Assembly: GCF_000314995.1 (NCBI RefSeq)
Contig: NZ_BAEO01000007.1
Coordinates: 62,001 to 126,000 of the forward strand
Length of the DNA stretch: 64,000 bases
Direction: 5' to 3'
DNA from: Paraglaciecola arctica BSs20135
GTDB taxonomy: Bacteria; Pseudomonadota; Gammaproteobacteria; Enterobacterales; Alteromonadaceae
Shown: positions 9,554-18,419 of the stretch, piece after piece
How positions within the stretch are numbered: position 1 is the stretch's first letter
How the letters are laid out: each line of letters begins with the position of its first letter
Translations under genes and position numbers: made by a program
Notes under the pieces: generated by a model
The model's database searches: none
What the model was told of the DNA's origin: nothing
What the model saw: only the letters and a program-made list of their open reading frames with translations

Positions 9554-10411
9554 ATGAAAATACCAAAAAGATTACAACCACTTGTAGATGATGGTCTGAT
9601 AGATGATGTACTTTATCAGCTTATGAGTGGCAAAGAAGCCACAGTGTATGCTGTGCAGTGCGGCACTGAAGTACGTTGTGCCAAAGTGTATAAAGAGGCA
9701 ATGAAACGCAGTTTTAAAAAGGCTGCGCAATATCAGGAAGGACGTAAAGTACGTAATACTCGTCGTGCCCGTGCTATGGAAAAAGGCTCTAAGTTTGGTC
9801 GTAAGCAACAAGAAGATGCCTGGCAAAATACTGAAGTCGACGCTTTATTTAAATTAGCCAAAGCTGGAGTCAGAGTGCCTGAGCCTTACGGTTGTTATGA
9901 AGGTGTGTTACTGATGGAGTTGGTCACCGATGACAACGGCGAAGTGGCACCAAGACTCAACGATGTATCTATGTCTGCAGAGCAAGCCATTGAAGACCAT
10001 GCATTGGTGATGATTTATGTGATGCGTATGTTATGTGTGGGTTTGATACACGGTGATTTATCTGAATTTAATGTGTTGGTTGACGACTATGGTCCTGTCA
10101 TTATTGATTTACCTCAAGTAGTAGATGCCGCAGCGAATAACAATGCTTTCAGCATGTTACAGCGTGATGTACGCAATATGAGTGAATATTACGGCCAATA
10201 TGCCCCAGAACTGACGAAAACTTTTTATGCTGAAGAAATGTGGACTTTGTTTGAAGCGGGTGAACTAACAGTTGATACCGAATTAACAGGTCACTATGAT
10301 CTACCTGAAGATGACGCAGACGTAGACTCAGTATTAGAAGAAATCAAAGCGGCATTCGCCGAAGAGCAGGAACGCCAAGAAAGAGTAAAAGAAGCCAACG
10401 AACCGCTTTAA
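9554..10411 (+). CDS. RIO-family atypical serine/threonine protein kinase
   Basis: A 285-residue bacterial RIO kinase. Near residue 25-35 is the nucleotide loop G-K-E-A-T-V-Y, then a conserved Lys in C-A-K-V-Y-K (near 50). The catalytic loop is H-G-D-L-S-E-F-N (near 170) and the metal-binding segment is I-I-D-L-P-Q (near 185), exactly the RIO1 patterns. The region K-x-A-x-Y-Q-E-G-R-x-x-R-x-x-R-R is also RIO1-like. The C-terminus is very acidic. In eukaryotes and archaea RIO1 acts in small-subunit ribosome maturation; the role in bacteria is unknown. Confidence 0.93.
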   Translation: MKIPKRLQPLVDDGLIDDVLYQLMSGKEATVYAVQCGTEVRCAKVYKEAMKRSFKKAAQYQEGRKVRNTRRARAMEKGSKFGRKQQEDAWQNTEVDALFKLAKAGVRVPEPYGCYEGVLLMELVTDDNGEVAPRLNDVSMSAEQAIEDHALVMIYVMRMLCVGLIHGDLSEFNVLVDDYGPVIIDLPQVVDAAANNNAFSMLQRDVRNMSEYYGQYAPELTKTFYAEEMWTLFEAGELTVDTELTGHYDLPEDDADVDSVLEEIKAAFAEEQERQERVKEANEPL

Positions 10412-10450
10412 TTAGTAGATTACAGCCACTGAGGATATCCAAGATATTAC

Positions 10451-10624
10451 ACGTCATTCCCGCGAAGGCGGGAACCTATTAATAGCTACCGTAACCTCAC
10501 TTAAGATCTTATAAGAACACCATAACAAAGTTAAATTCTCACTAATTTTTTAAGATGATGAAAACAAGATTCTTTAGCGATTTCTCAGTTTTTGTAGGGG
10601 TTCCCGCTTTCGCGGGAATGACGT
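10451..10624. repeat. REP-like pair bounding a 174-base element
   Basis: Each end is a short palindrome (TTCCCGC, 4-base loop, GCGGGAA, at 10457-10474 and 10601-10618) flanked by GTCAT on the outer side. The two ends are inverted copies of one another, so the whole segment is an inverted-repeat unit. This resembles REP/MITE elements seen between convergent genes; it lies between the RIO kinase and HMG-CoA reductase 3' ends and may act as a terminator. No transposase is encoded. Confidence 0.75.
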
Positions 10625-10655
10625 GGGGTTCGGGGATGAAGGTCTTGTTAAGTTA

Positions 10656-11831
10656 TTAGTCGCGGTTGCGACCCAACTTATCGTGGCTACTAACCCAGTG
10701 GCCTCCAATAACCGCACATCCCAAGGAAATGTCTCCAGCCAAAACTGTGGCAGCGACAATTTCCGCCAGTTTGTTAGCCTTGCCTTGACCATAACAACCC
10801 AATAATTCTAGGCATTCTTTTTGGGTGGGAAGTCCTGTTCCACCGCCGTATGTCGCCACGATCAAAGAGGGTAGGGTCACCGACATATAGATGTCGCCAT
10901 TGTCTAATAATTCATGGGCTAAAATGCCTGCATGAGATTCCACCACGTTAGCTTCGTCTTGGCCTGTGGCAATAAACATTGAGGCAATGCCATTGGCAGA
11001 GTGGGGGCCATTGTACGCAGCACCGGCCATCATGGCACCGGTATTCGCTAACACAGTCGCCCGCGCCAGAGTTTTAGTATCAACTTTCATGATTTTTTTA
11101 AGTACGGATTTTTTAAGTACCACTTCAGCGATCACACGTTTGCCGCGGGAATGTAACATGTTCAGATGAGAATGCTTTTTGTCTGTGTCCATATTGCCCG
11201 ACAGTAAATATTCGCATTTGTGAGGATAGTTTGCACAGATCCACTCACAGGCGGCCAGTGTGGCTTTTCCGACCATGTTCTGCCCAGCTGCATCACCTGT
11301 TGTATAGTTGAACCTCAGATACTTGGTTTTCGATACTGACCATTGTTGAATATGTTCCAACTGCCCTATGCGGGTGGTGGTTTCAGCCACGGTTTTGATT
11401 TCGTCAAAGTGCGCAGTGATCCAGTGACCAAAATCTCTGGCTTCTCGGGCATCTTCAAATATAAAGGCCGGCGCCCTTTGCATAAATTGCTCTACTACTG
11501 TGGTTTTTACGCCACCACATTCGTTTATTACCCGCATTCCTCGGCTGTAACTGGCCACCAAAGTACCCTCGGTGGTCGCAAGTGGGACATAAAATAATCC
11601 CTGGGCATATTCGCCGTTTACTTGAATTGGCCCTGCTATGCCTACCGGCAACTGCACTACACCTATAAAGTTCTCCACATTACCAGGCAGCAGACTTGGA
11701 TCCACTGAATAGTGTCCGGTGTTGTTTAATGTGGCACCGGTTTTTTCGGTTAAAAACTGCCGTCTTTTTTCGGCCCATTCATTGCTATGATCATTCATAG
11801 TGTTACGGGGGATACGGTTAGGATCACTCAT
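10656..11831 (-). CDS. Hydroxymethylglutaryl-CoA reductase, class I type
   Basis: HMG-CoA reductase makes mevalonate from HMG-CoA with NADPH. The protein (about 391 residues) shows the catalytic-domain motifs in order: E-N-F-I-G-V-x-Q-L-P-V-G-I-A-G-P, P-L-A-T-T-E-G-T-L-V-A-S, T-G-D-A-A-G-Q-N-M-V, then N-G-P-H-S-A-N-G, G-Q-D-E-A-N-V-V-E-S and G-G-G-T-G-L-P-T-Q. The catalytic Glu (T-T-E-G), Asp (G-Q-D-E) and a C-terminal G-G-H are present. There is no membrane anchor, so it is cytoplasmic. Of two close ATGs, the one at 11831 has the better spacing to AAGGA. No other mevalonate gene is in the window. Confidence 0.93.
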   Translation of the reverse strand: MSDPNRIPRNTMNDHSNEWAEKRRQFLTEKTGATLNNTGHYSVDPSLLPGNVENFIGVVQLPVGIAGPIQVNGEYAQGLFYVPLATTEGTLVASYSRGMRVINECGGVKTTVVEQFMQRAPAFIFEDAREARDFGHWITAHFDEIKTVAETTTRIGQLEHIQQWSVSKTKYLRFNYTTGDAAGQNMVGKATLAACEWICANYPHKCEYLLSGNMDTDKKHSHLNMLHSRGKRVIAEVVLKKSVLKKIMKVDTKTLARATVLANTGAMMAGAAYNGPHSANGIASMFIATGQDEANVVESHAGILAHELLDNGDIYMSVTLPSLIVATYGGGTGLPTQKECLELLGCYGQGKANKLAEIVAATVLAGDISLGCAVIGGHWVSSHDKLGRNRD

Positions 11832-11837
11832 TGTCAT

Positions 11838-12273
11838 AATTCCTTAAGTAAAAAACGTTTCCTTTACACAGATCTAAACACTATAAGTTTGTTCGTTAGT
11901 ATTTAATCTAAGCTGACATTCAAGCTTACTGTGTTGTTAGAGTATGTAAGGTCTCGGTGCTAAATATATATGCAGGAGTGAGGCCAACCCCTAAGTCTTT
12001 ATTATTATGGATTTTTCTGTGTTTTATTTAATGAAATTTGAACATAAAACTGCACCAGAAAATCCCCTCCTTGCACTATCATAGAGCTCTTTCTCAATCC
12101 CAATCAATAGTGGATTGTTTTAAATTATGAGTTAGTGACATTAAACTAAAATGACAAATTTCTCGGAAAAATATTATCCTTAAAGTTAGTTACAAAACAA
12201 GGTGAGCAGAACTAATAAAATGCCAACTTTGCACCAGAGACAGCTGACTTATGAGGGACCGCAAGTTCGCGAG
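11838..12273. other. Intergenic region between HMG-CoA reductase and MocR genes
   Basis: About 435 AT-rich bases. It holds the upstream region of the HMG-CoA reductase gene. A short plus-strand frame at 12202-12390 runs into the 3' end of the MocR gene and has no recognisable product. I see no RNA gene or repeat here. Confidence 0.5.
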
Positions 12274-13680
12274 TCACCTATCTACACACAAATTAGACAA
12301 TATTTTGAGAGCATTTTTCCGATTTCCTATGCTTGGATGATTGAAGCTCAATCTAATAAAGTTGTGAAACCTATCTTCAACACTAAATAAGCTTCCCGGT
12401 GTCAGTATTATTTTCCTTTCTAAGGCTTGGTAGTACAACGTTTGGGTGTTAATTTTGCTATCGAGTTTAATCCAAAGTGCCAACCCACCATTAGGGATGG
12501 AGAAATGCACAGAGTTCGACCAGTATCGTTGAATATTGGTTATCAACTGATCTCGCTGTTGTTTTAGTATTAATCTTTTTTGATTGATGTGCCTTTTATA
12601 ATGGCCATTTTTTAAAAAACTCGCCAAACCTATTTGAGTTGCTTGACTGTTTGCTAAGCTAGTCACCAATTTTAGTTTGACTATATCTTTTTGCCAACGC
12701 CCACCTATGATCCAACCAACTCTTATATCTCGAGACAGTGATTTTGAAAAAGAGCTGCAGAGTATTACCCTGTTTTCAGTATCCAATGATTTTAATGGAA
12801 ATGGGCGTTCCATAAATCCTAAATCTGCATAGATATCATCTTCGATGAGAGCAATATCATATTGATTGGCTAGGCTAATTAAGTTTTTTTTATGTTCTGT
12901 AGGCATAGTGGCACCTGTAGGTGTTGCAAATGCGGGTGTCACTACTAAGGCCTTAATATTCCATTTTTTAAGTGCTGACTCGAAAATATCAATATCTACC
13001 CCTGTTGTAGGTGAAGAAGGAATTTCTATGGCATTTAATTGCAGTTGTTGAAGAAGCTGCAACACACCATAAAATCCCGGACTTTCAACCGCCACATTGT
13101 CTCCTGGCTGACAGGTTACCATTAAGGCAAGAAACAAACTTTGTTGGCAACCAGAGGTAATGCAATATTCTTCGCTAGATAAACTCAGTCCGTTGTGGCG
13201 ATAATCATCTTGAAGTTGGTTTCGTAAAACTAATGAGCCTTGGGGCTCATCGTAATACATCGCTTTTTTGTTCGCTTGAAAACGCATCGCGTTATTAATG
13301 TGTCGATGCAGGGTAATAAGTGACGAAGACGGCGGTGCTAATGGTTCGTTTGGGAGGATATCAAATGCTGCACTACGATCCATAATGTCCTGAAAAATTT
13401 CCGGAACATTCACTTTAATTGGCCGTAAAAATTTAATTTTTTGATGAGTTGGAGCAATGTTCGCTGCCTGTAAAGATACATAGAATCCACTTCTGGCTCT
13501 TGCCTCAATTACATTTTCCGACTCAAGTATGTGTAGCGCTTTTATGACAGTATTTTTTGAATGCCCATATGTGACACACAATACACGGATAGAAGGCAAT
13601 CTTTCACCGACTATCCAGTATTTTTCTTCTATCTGATGTTTTAAACGAGTGGCAAGCACTGCATACAGAGGTTGTTTTAT
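12274..13680 (-). CDS. MocR/PdxR-type regulator (GntR helix-turn-helix fused to aminotransferase fold)
   Basis: The N-terminal 65 residues form a GntR winged helix (L-P-S-I-R-V-L, then S-K-N-T-V-I-K-A-L and a basic wing). From about residue 110 there is a fold-type I aminotransferase domain with the PLP-binding pattern S-F-S-K-S-L-S-R-D-I-R-V-G-W and E-D-D-I-Y-A-D-L. MocR proteins bind PLP as effector and regulate metabolic or transport genes. The conventional start is GTG at 13659, but the frame continues upstream as K-Q-P-L-Y-A, a typical MocR N-terminus. An AAGGAG (13687-13692) lies 6 bases before an ATA codon at 13680, so initiation may be at ATA. Divergent from ccoG. Confidence 0.88.
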   Translation of the reverse strand: MKQPLYAVLATRLKHQIEEKYWIVGERLPSIRVLCVTYGHSKNTVIKALHILESENVIEARARSGFYVSLQAANIAPTHQKIKFLRPIKVNVPEIFQDIMDRSAAFDILPNEPLAPPSSSLITLHRHINNAMRFQANKKAMYYDEPQGSLVLRNQLQDDYRHNGLSLSSEEYCITSGCQQSLFLALMVTCQPGDNVAVESPGFYGVLQLLQQLQLNAIEIPSSPTTGVDIDIFESALKKWNIKALVVTPAFATPTGATMPTEHKKNLISLANQYDIALIEDDIYADLGFMERPFPLKSLDTENRVILCSSFSKSLSRDIRVGWIIGGRWQKDIVKLKLVTSLANSQATQIGLASFLKNGHYKRHINQKRLILKQQRDQLITNIQRYWSNSVHFSIPNGGLALWIKLDSKINTQTLYYQALERKIILTPGSLFSVEDRFHNFIRLSFNHPSIGNRKNALKILSNLCVDR

Positions 13681-13797
13681 GTGTTGCTCCTTTTAATCTG
13701 TACCCATTAATATTTAAAAATGTGTATCTGTAACTATTATGTGGAAATTTTAAAATGACTGCAAAGTATAATCTACGCAAAAGAGTTAAAACAAAGG

Positions 13798-15216
13798 ATG
13801 CAAAACCCTAATCATATCCCTATTCGCTTTGTTAAAGTGGCTAATCGTGAGCCCACAAGTGTAAAAATACAGCAAGGAATACCCCACAAAATTTATGTTC
13901 GTGCGGTAAAAGGGGTTATTGAGAACTATAGAAGGGGATTTGGAGGTCTATTTTTAGCTGTGTTTATGTTAATTCCTTGGTTAACTTACAATGGTAACCA
14001 AGCTGTATTATTTGATTTTGTCGCGCAGCGGTTCCACATTTTTGGCACAACCTTGTGGCCACAAGATCTGACACTGTTAGCTTGGCTATTGATAGTTGCT
14101 GCTTTTGGTCTGTTTTTAATCACGGCTATATGGGGACGCGTTTGGTGTGGTTTCATTTGCCCGCAAACAGTCTTTACTTTTTTATTTGTGTGGGTTGAAG
14201 AAAAAGTTGAAGGTAGCAGAAACAAGCGAATTCATTTAGATAAGCAGTCATTAAGTAGCAATAAGTTTATTCGAAAATTTCTTAAACATAGTATTTGGTT
14301 GGCTATTTCGTTGATAACAGCTCTTACGTTTGTTGCTTATTTTTATCCCGTTAAAGAGTTGTTTGTGTTTTTTTTCTCTTTTAATCTTCATTTCTGGCCG
14401 TTATTTTACGTATTACTTTTTACTATTTGCACCTATGCAAATGCGGGATGGATGCGTGAAATCATGTGCACCCACATGTGCCCATATTCGCGTTTTCAGT
14501 CATCAATGTTCGACAAGGACACTGTCACTGTCACCTATAATAAAGCGCGAGGAGAGAAGCGAGGCCCGCGTTCACAAAAACTAAACAGTATTGAATACCA
14601 AGCCAAAGGTTTGGGTGACTGTATTGACTGCAACCTTTGTGTGCAAGTTTGCCCTACAGGTATCGATATTAGAAACGGTTTGCAGTATGAGTGTATAAAC
14701 TGTGGGGCCTGCGTAGATGCCTGTAATGGAGTAATGGAAAAAATGGACTATGCCAAAGGCTTAATTGATTATGTTTCCGAGTCATCCTTAACTGGTCAAA
14801 AAGCACGTTTTTGGCGTCCTAAAGTTGTGGGTTATTTTACAGTATTTATTGTTATATTTGGATTTCTTAGTTTTGAAATTTATACACGTCCTTTACTTGA
14901 TTTAGATGTGGTGAGAGATAGAGCATCGCTTTTTAGAGAAGGCACCCACGGCAATATCGAAAATACTTATACTTTGGTTTTAATGAATAAAAGCCAATAT
15001 GCGCAAACTTTTACGATTGCAATACAAGGACTTGAAGGGGCAAATATAATTGGTGTAAAAAGCATTGATGTTAAGGCTAACGAGTTAGTCAGGCACCCAA
15101 TAACTGTGGCGCGAGATGTTGCAGACATTGGTGCAGTTGTGGCTGATTTTAGTTTTGTCATTTCCAATAACTACAATCAACAGGCACAACAAAAATCGAC
15201 TTTTCTTTATCTTTGA
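13798..15216 (+). CDS. ccoG: Cytochrome c oxidase accessory protein CcoG (FixG/RdxA family)
   Basis: A 472-residue membrane ferredoxin-like protein involved in copper delivery to cbb3 oxidase. It has about five membrane helices, the motif W-G-R-V-W-C-G-F-x-C-P-Q near residue 115, and C-T-H-M-C-P-Y near 225. Two 4Fe-4S sites follow (C-I-D-C-N-L-C-V-Q-V-C-P near 275 and C-I-N-C-G-A-C-V-D-A-C near 300). The C-terminal 110 residues form the periplasmic Ig-like FixG domain. Length is normal for the family. The cbb3 structural genes (ccoNOPQ) are not in the window, so the gene stands alone, divergent from a MocR regulator. Confidence 0.93.
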   Translation: MQNPNHIPIRFVKVANREPTSVKIQQGIPHKIYVRAVKGVIENYRRGFGGLFLAVFMLIPWLTYNGNQAVLFDFVAQRFHIFGTTLWPQDLTLLAWLLIVAAFGLFLITAIWGRVWCGFICPQTVFTFLFVWVEEKVEGSRNKRIHLDKQSLSSNKFIRKFLKHSIWLAISLITALTFVAYFYPVKELFVFFFSFNLHFWPLFYVLLFTICTYANAGWMREIMCTHMCPYSRFQSSMFDKDTVTVTYNKARGEKRGPRSQKLNSIEYQAKGLGDCIDCNLCVQVCPTGIDIRNGLQYECINCGACVDACNGVMEKMDYAKGLIDYVSESSLTGQKARFWRPKVVGYFTVFIVIFGFLSFEIYTRPLLDLDVVRDRASLFREGTHGNIENTYTLVLMNKSQYAQTFTIAIQGLEGANIIGVKSIDVKANELVRHPITVARDVADIGAVVADFSFVISNNYNQQAQQKSTFLYL

Positions 15217-15223
15217 GCTTTAG

Positions 15224-16396
15224 TTACTTAATAAACATCACAGATTGTCTTTGGTCTATTTTGAAATCGAATTCTCGTAGAAAATTCATGCCTAATAAAC
15301 CATCGGCATTTTCTATGCTTTGCATGGGTAATATCACCACAGGTAAGTTTTCTACAGTGACATGGTTGATGGTTAATTCTTTAAATTGATACATTTTCGC
15401 CATAATGTTGCCACCTGCTGTACCAATATTAAAACTTCCTAGGTAGTTGCCTTGGTATCTGCTGCTTAAACTATCAAAATACTGCTCTGATATTGCAGTT
15501 ACCGATGCGCCAGTATCAATTAATAATGCCACCGGGTTATTGCTTAGTTGTGCTTCGACAACATAATGATTACCAAATTTTTTAAGTGGAACAGCTGGCC
15601 CTAGATTGGCTGTTACTTTATCTATTTCGAACTCATCCTCACCACTGTTAAGAGGGGCTTGTTGACGTGCCACTAGGATATCCCTAATGCTTTGGGCATC
15701 AGGGTCGTCAGACGCTAGAGAAGCCAGCACATTTTCCATCAGTCCTTCTTGAAAAAGCTCTGCGTACGCCTGCGCCAGTGACAATATATATAATCTGTTA
15801 CTAGGTTCAAGTTGCAATAGCGGCTCGACAAACATGGCCAAAATATCCCAAGAATAGTTACGTTTTAGTTGCTCAATGGTGTTATTGCTCAAGCGTTCTA
15901 TTTGTTGTTCAATTTCTTCTTGCTGAACTGCTGTCATTGGGTTTCTTAATAAAACGTAATAGTGGGCTATGGCATCACTTAAAAGAGAGGTTTCCACTTT
16001 TAGCTTTGCTTCTAACAGCAAAAAGTCCATGTCTTGTGGGTATTGCTTCAAATATTCTTGTAAAAACTCACCTAAAGTTACTAAGTTTTTCTGTTGCAAC
16101 CACAAATTTGCTTTAGCTAGTAGTTCAGATCTGTTTGTTATGGATTGGTTTAGGGCTTTGTTTTTACTGTTATAGTCTGAATATAAAGTGTCTGTTGTTT
16201 GCTCTAATTGGTCAGCAGACTCTTCGGTAAATGACCCGTTTAATAGTGGTTCGGATACACTCGTTTTTGAAGGTTTGTTATTTTTATTTTCAGAGAGCCC
16301 GAATAGATCTTGCTGCGACGGGGCTAACAATAAATAGAGGTTTAGTGCCAAAGAAACACTAAGTAACAGCAATAATGCGCCTATCCATTTACTCAT
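15224..16396 (-). CDS. Membrane-anchored retropepsin-like aspartyl protease with TPR-like middle
   Basis: The 390-residue protein has an N-terminal membrane anchor (residues about 5-25), a long helical middle resembling TPR repeats (residues 90-240), and a C-terminal clan-AA aspartyl protease domain. The active site is L-L-I-D-T-G-A-S-V-T near residue 290; the second hydrophobic motif is G-L-L-G-M-N-F-L near 365. Such single-domain pepsins work as dimers, with the catalytic part in the periplasm. It is the last gene of a tight three-gene minus-strand operon, 6 bases after the thioesterase stop. Substrate unknown. Confidence 0.85.
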   Translation of the reverse strand: MSKWIGALLLLLSVSLALNLYLLLAPSQQDLFGLSENKNNKPSKTSVSEPLLNGSFTEESADQLEQTTDTLYSDYNSKNKALNQSITNRSELLAKANLWLQQKNLVTLGEFLQEYLKQYPQDMDFLLLEAKLKVETSLLSDAIAHYYVLLRNPMTAVQQEEIEQQIERLSNNTIEQLKRNYSWDILAMFVEPLLQLEPSNRLYILSLAQAYAELFQEGLMENVLASLASDDPDAQSIRDILVARQQAPLNSGEDEFEIDKVTANLGPAVPLKKFGNHYVVEAQLSNNPVALLIDTGASVTAISEQYFDSLSSRYQGNYLGSFNIGTAGGNIMAKMYQFKELTINHVTVENLPVVILPMQSIENADGLLGMNFLREFDFKIDQRQSVMFIK

Positions 16397-16402
16397 ATTA
16401 TT

Positions 16403-16849
16403 TTAATCAAATTTAATGGGGGATAAGGTGGCCGGGCCATAAACATTGGAAAATTCTTTCGGCATACGTTTAGGTTTACCTGTAGATAAAGCAATACACA
16501 CAAATTCTGTTCGTGCTGTTAATAACGTCTGTTGATCGCTGCGGCGAATAAACTGGAATTGACGAGCTAGTTTTAGTTTGTTGTCGCACTCTACAATCCA
16601 AGTAGCGCAATCAATCAGGTCATTAACATGAGCTGCAGCTAAATAATTAATATTATGGCGACTAATTGCCATGCCTCTATCTAAAGCCTGATATTGCTCA
16701 ATCGATAACCCCAAATGATTGGAGTGTGCCCATGAGGTGACTTCTAACTGACTAACGTAAGCGACATTATTCGCATGTTGATAATGGTCTATCTGTTCGG
16801 GTAAGACCTGCCAACTGCATAAATACGGATTAGGAAACATCCAAGACAT
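16403..16849 (-). CDS. Acyl-CoA thioesterase (hotdog fold, 4HBT/YbgC-like)
   Basis: A 148-residue hotdog thioesterase. The motif D-H-Y-Q-H-A-N-N-V-A-Y-V near residue 20-31 is the 4HBT active-site loop (its Asp acts as catalytic residue in relatives), and the rest follows the family pattern with R-H-N-I-N-Y and T-E-F-V-C-I. It would hydrolyse short or medium acyl-CoA in the cytoplasm; chain length cannot be deduced. It sits between the FFLEELY-motif gene (7 bases upstream) and the aspartyl protease gene (6 bases downstream), clearly one transcript. Confidence 0.85.
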   Translation of the reverse strand: MSWMFPNPYLCSWQVLPEQIDHYQHANNVAYVSQLEVTSWAHSNHLGLSIEQYQALDRGMAISRHNINYLAAAHVNDLIDCATWIVECDNKLKLARQFQFIRRSDQQTLLTARTEFVCIALSTGKPKRMPKEFSNVYGPATLSPIKFD

Positions 16850-16856
16850 TTAATAA

Positions 16857-17594
16857 TCAAACATTTGGTAGTGGGTTAGGTAAGTTGGGGTTAGCGAGTT
16901 GCTGCATAATTTGTTGTTCTTTATTGACTACAGGAGTAATAAATTCTTCTACATTACCGAGGTTTTTGAAAGATTTAAAACCTTTTTCAAGAAACTCATG
17001 TAAAGCTAATACTCCTGCCATTTTTGCCGGTTTTCGGGAAATAAACAATAAAGTAGAAATCCCCTTCATTTTGACTACATCAGCCAAGTCGTTACCCAAA
17101 GTCCGGATATAGTCGATTTGTTGTTGTCTGGTGGCAAGGTTGTTACAGCTGATATAAGCCTTGGCATAAGTATCTCGATTTATCGTGGTATCTATTAAAT
17201 TTTTGGCTAAATCAAAATCTAATTCAAAAGATAAAGTATTTAAGTGTAACGCCGAGGCTAATGAGTGCAGTGCGCTTTCAGGTAGAAATTTCGACATCTT
17301 TGGCACAATACGCGCAATGTCTTGATCGCGCTGGCTAAAATCATTGGGTCCATAAAGTTCGTTAATAAAAAATTCAACCGCAGGTTTGAAACGTTTTTGT
17401 TGATACATTTGCTGATGAGTGGCCAACAAACGTTTGCACTGCCAAGCCTGCACTGCTCGTATTGTCGGCATTAAGCCAGCTTTGTCTGCAATTTCTTGCA
17501 TGGTGCTGATACCGTGTAAATGTCGAATAATTTGTTTGGTGCTGTCGATCATATTTTTAAGCTTACACTGCCAAATTGGTTGGCAATTATCCAT
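16857..17594 (-). CDS. FFLEELY-motif protein
   Basis: A 245-residue soluble helical protein. Its central motif F-F-I-N-E-L-Y-G-P-x-D-F-x-x-R-D (residues about 80-96) is the signature of the FFLEELY family, followed by I-A-R-I-V-P-K-M. The family has no established function. It is first gene of the three-gene operon with a thioesterase and an aspartyl protease. The start could also be the Met 14 residues later; the leading segment with two Cys is not obviously needed. Confidence 0.75.
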   Translation of the reverse strand: MDNCQPIWQCKLKNMIDSTKQIIRHLHGISTMQEIADKAGLMPTIRAVQAWQCKRLLATHQQMYQQKRFKPAVEFFINELYGPNDFSQRDQDIARIVPKMSKFLPESALHSLASALHLNTLSFELDFDLAKNLIDTTINRDTYAKAYISCNNLATRQQQIDYIRTLGNDLADVVKMKGISTLLFISRKPAKMAGVLALHEFLEKGFKSFKNLGNVEEFITPVVNKEQQIMQQLANPNLPNPLPNV

Positions 17595-17822
17595 CCAGGG
17601 TTAATGTTTCCATTTTTGTTCAGTGTTGCATTAATGTGTGCACAAAATAGGAACGTTCGAAGCAAAAAACTTACACTGTATGATAGCTAAAGTTATTTTT
17701 TATAGCTTGGCTCAATTTTTGAGCGAAAACAATAGCTAAGCCCAAACACATAGACAAAATGTTGGGGTAATTTAGGACTAAAGCTGCACCTGAAGACTTT
17801 TTATGTATAAAATGCCGCCCTT

Positions 17823-18419
17823 ATGAATGCAAACTCCAACCTAGCCTTTGAACAAACATTTTCCTCGTTGTCAGCAGCTGAGGCAAGTGTGCACAACTAT
17901 CAAGATTTGATTGTATTGTTCAACGCAACTTTTACCGACACTGAAAATACAGTTTTGGTTAAAGGAGGCGATGAGCCTATCTATATTCCTGCTAACAGCA
18001 ACCATCAAAATCACCGGATTGTGTTTGCCCACGGCTACTTTGCCAGTGCACTGCATGAAATATCTCATTGGTGTATTGCCGGTAAACAAAGACGATTGTT
18101 GGAAGATTATGGTTATTGGTATAGCCCTGATGGCAGAAATGTTCAGCAGCAGGCTGAGTTTGAAAAGGTAGAAGTTAAACCCCAAGCTATCGAATGGGCT
18201 TTTTCATGTGCAGCAGGCAAACCTTTTAGGGTGAGTACCGATAATTTAAATGGTGCCCCAGTGGATCTTCAGGGTTTTCAAGAAGCAGTAAAACAACAAG
18301 TGTTGTTTTACCTCGAACATGGCTTTCCACCTCGCGCCACTGAGTTTATTGATGTGTTACTAGGGTTTTATGAAACCAAAAATCTAGAGAAGGAAATGTT
18401 CGATGTTGCATCAGCCTAA
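17823..18419 (+). CDS. epmC: Elongation factor P hydroxylase
   Basis: EpmC (YfcM) hydroxylates the beta-lysyl-lysine of EF-P, the last step of its modification. The 198-residue protein has the diagnostic segment H-G-Y-F-A-S-A-L-H-E-I-S-H-W near residue 75 (metal-binding His/Glu) and G-R-R-L-style R-R-L-L-E-D-Y-G-Y-W-Y, then F-S-C-A-A-G near 130, typical of this family. It overlaps the next gene by 17 bases. In E. coli epmC is also near yfcL, mnmC and fabB, so the neighbourhood supports the call. Confidence 0.92.
   Translation: MNANSNLAFEQTFSSLSAAEASVHNYQDLIVLFNATFTDTENTVLVKGGDEPIYIPANSNHQNHRIVFAHGYFASALHEISHWCIAGKQRRLLEDYGYWYSPDGRNVQQQAEFEKVEVKPQAIEWAFSCAAGKPFRVSTDNLNGAPVDLQGFQEAVKQQVLFYLEHGFPPRATEFIDVLLGFYETKNLEKEMFDVASA

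Noticed and set aside
12202-12390. Small plus-strand gene overlapping the MocR 3' end
   Set aside because: 62 residues of low protein-likeness, half of it antisense to a conserved gene; no ribosome-binding site or family.
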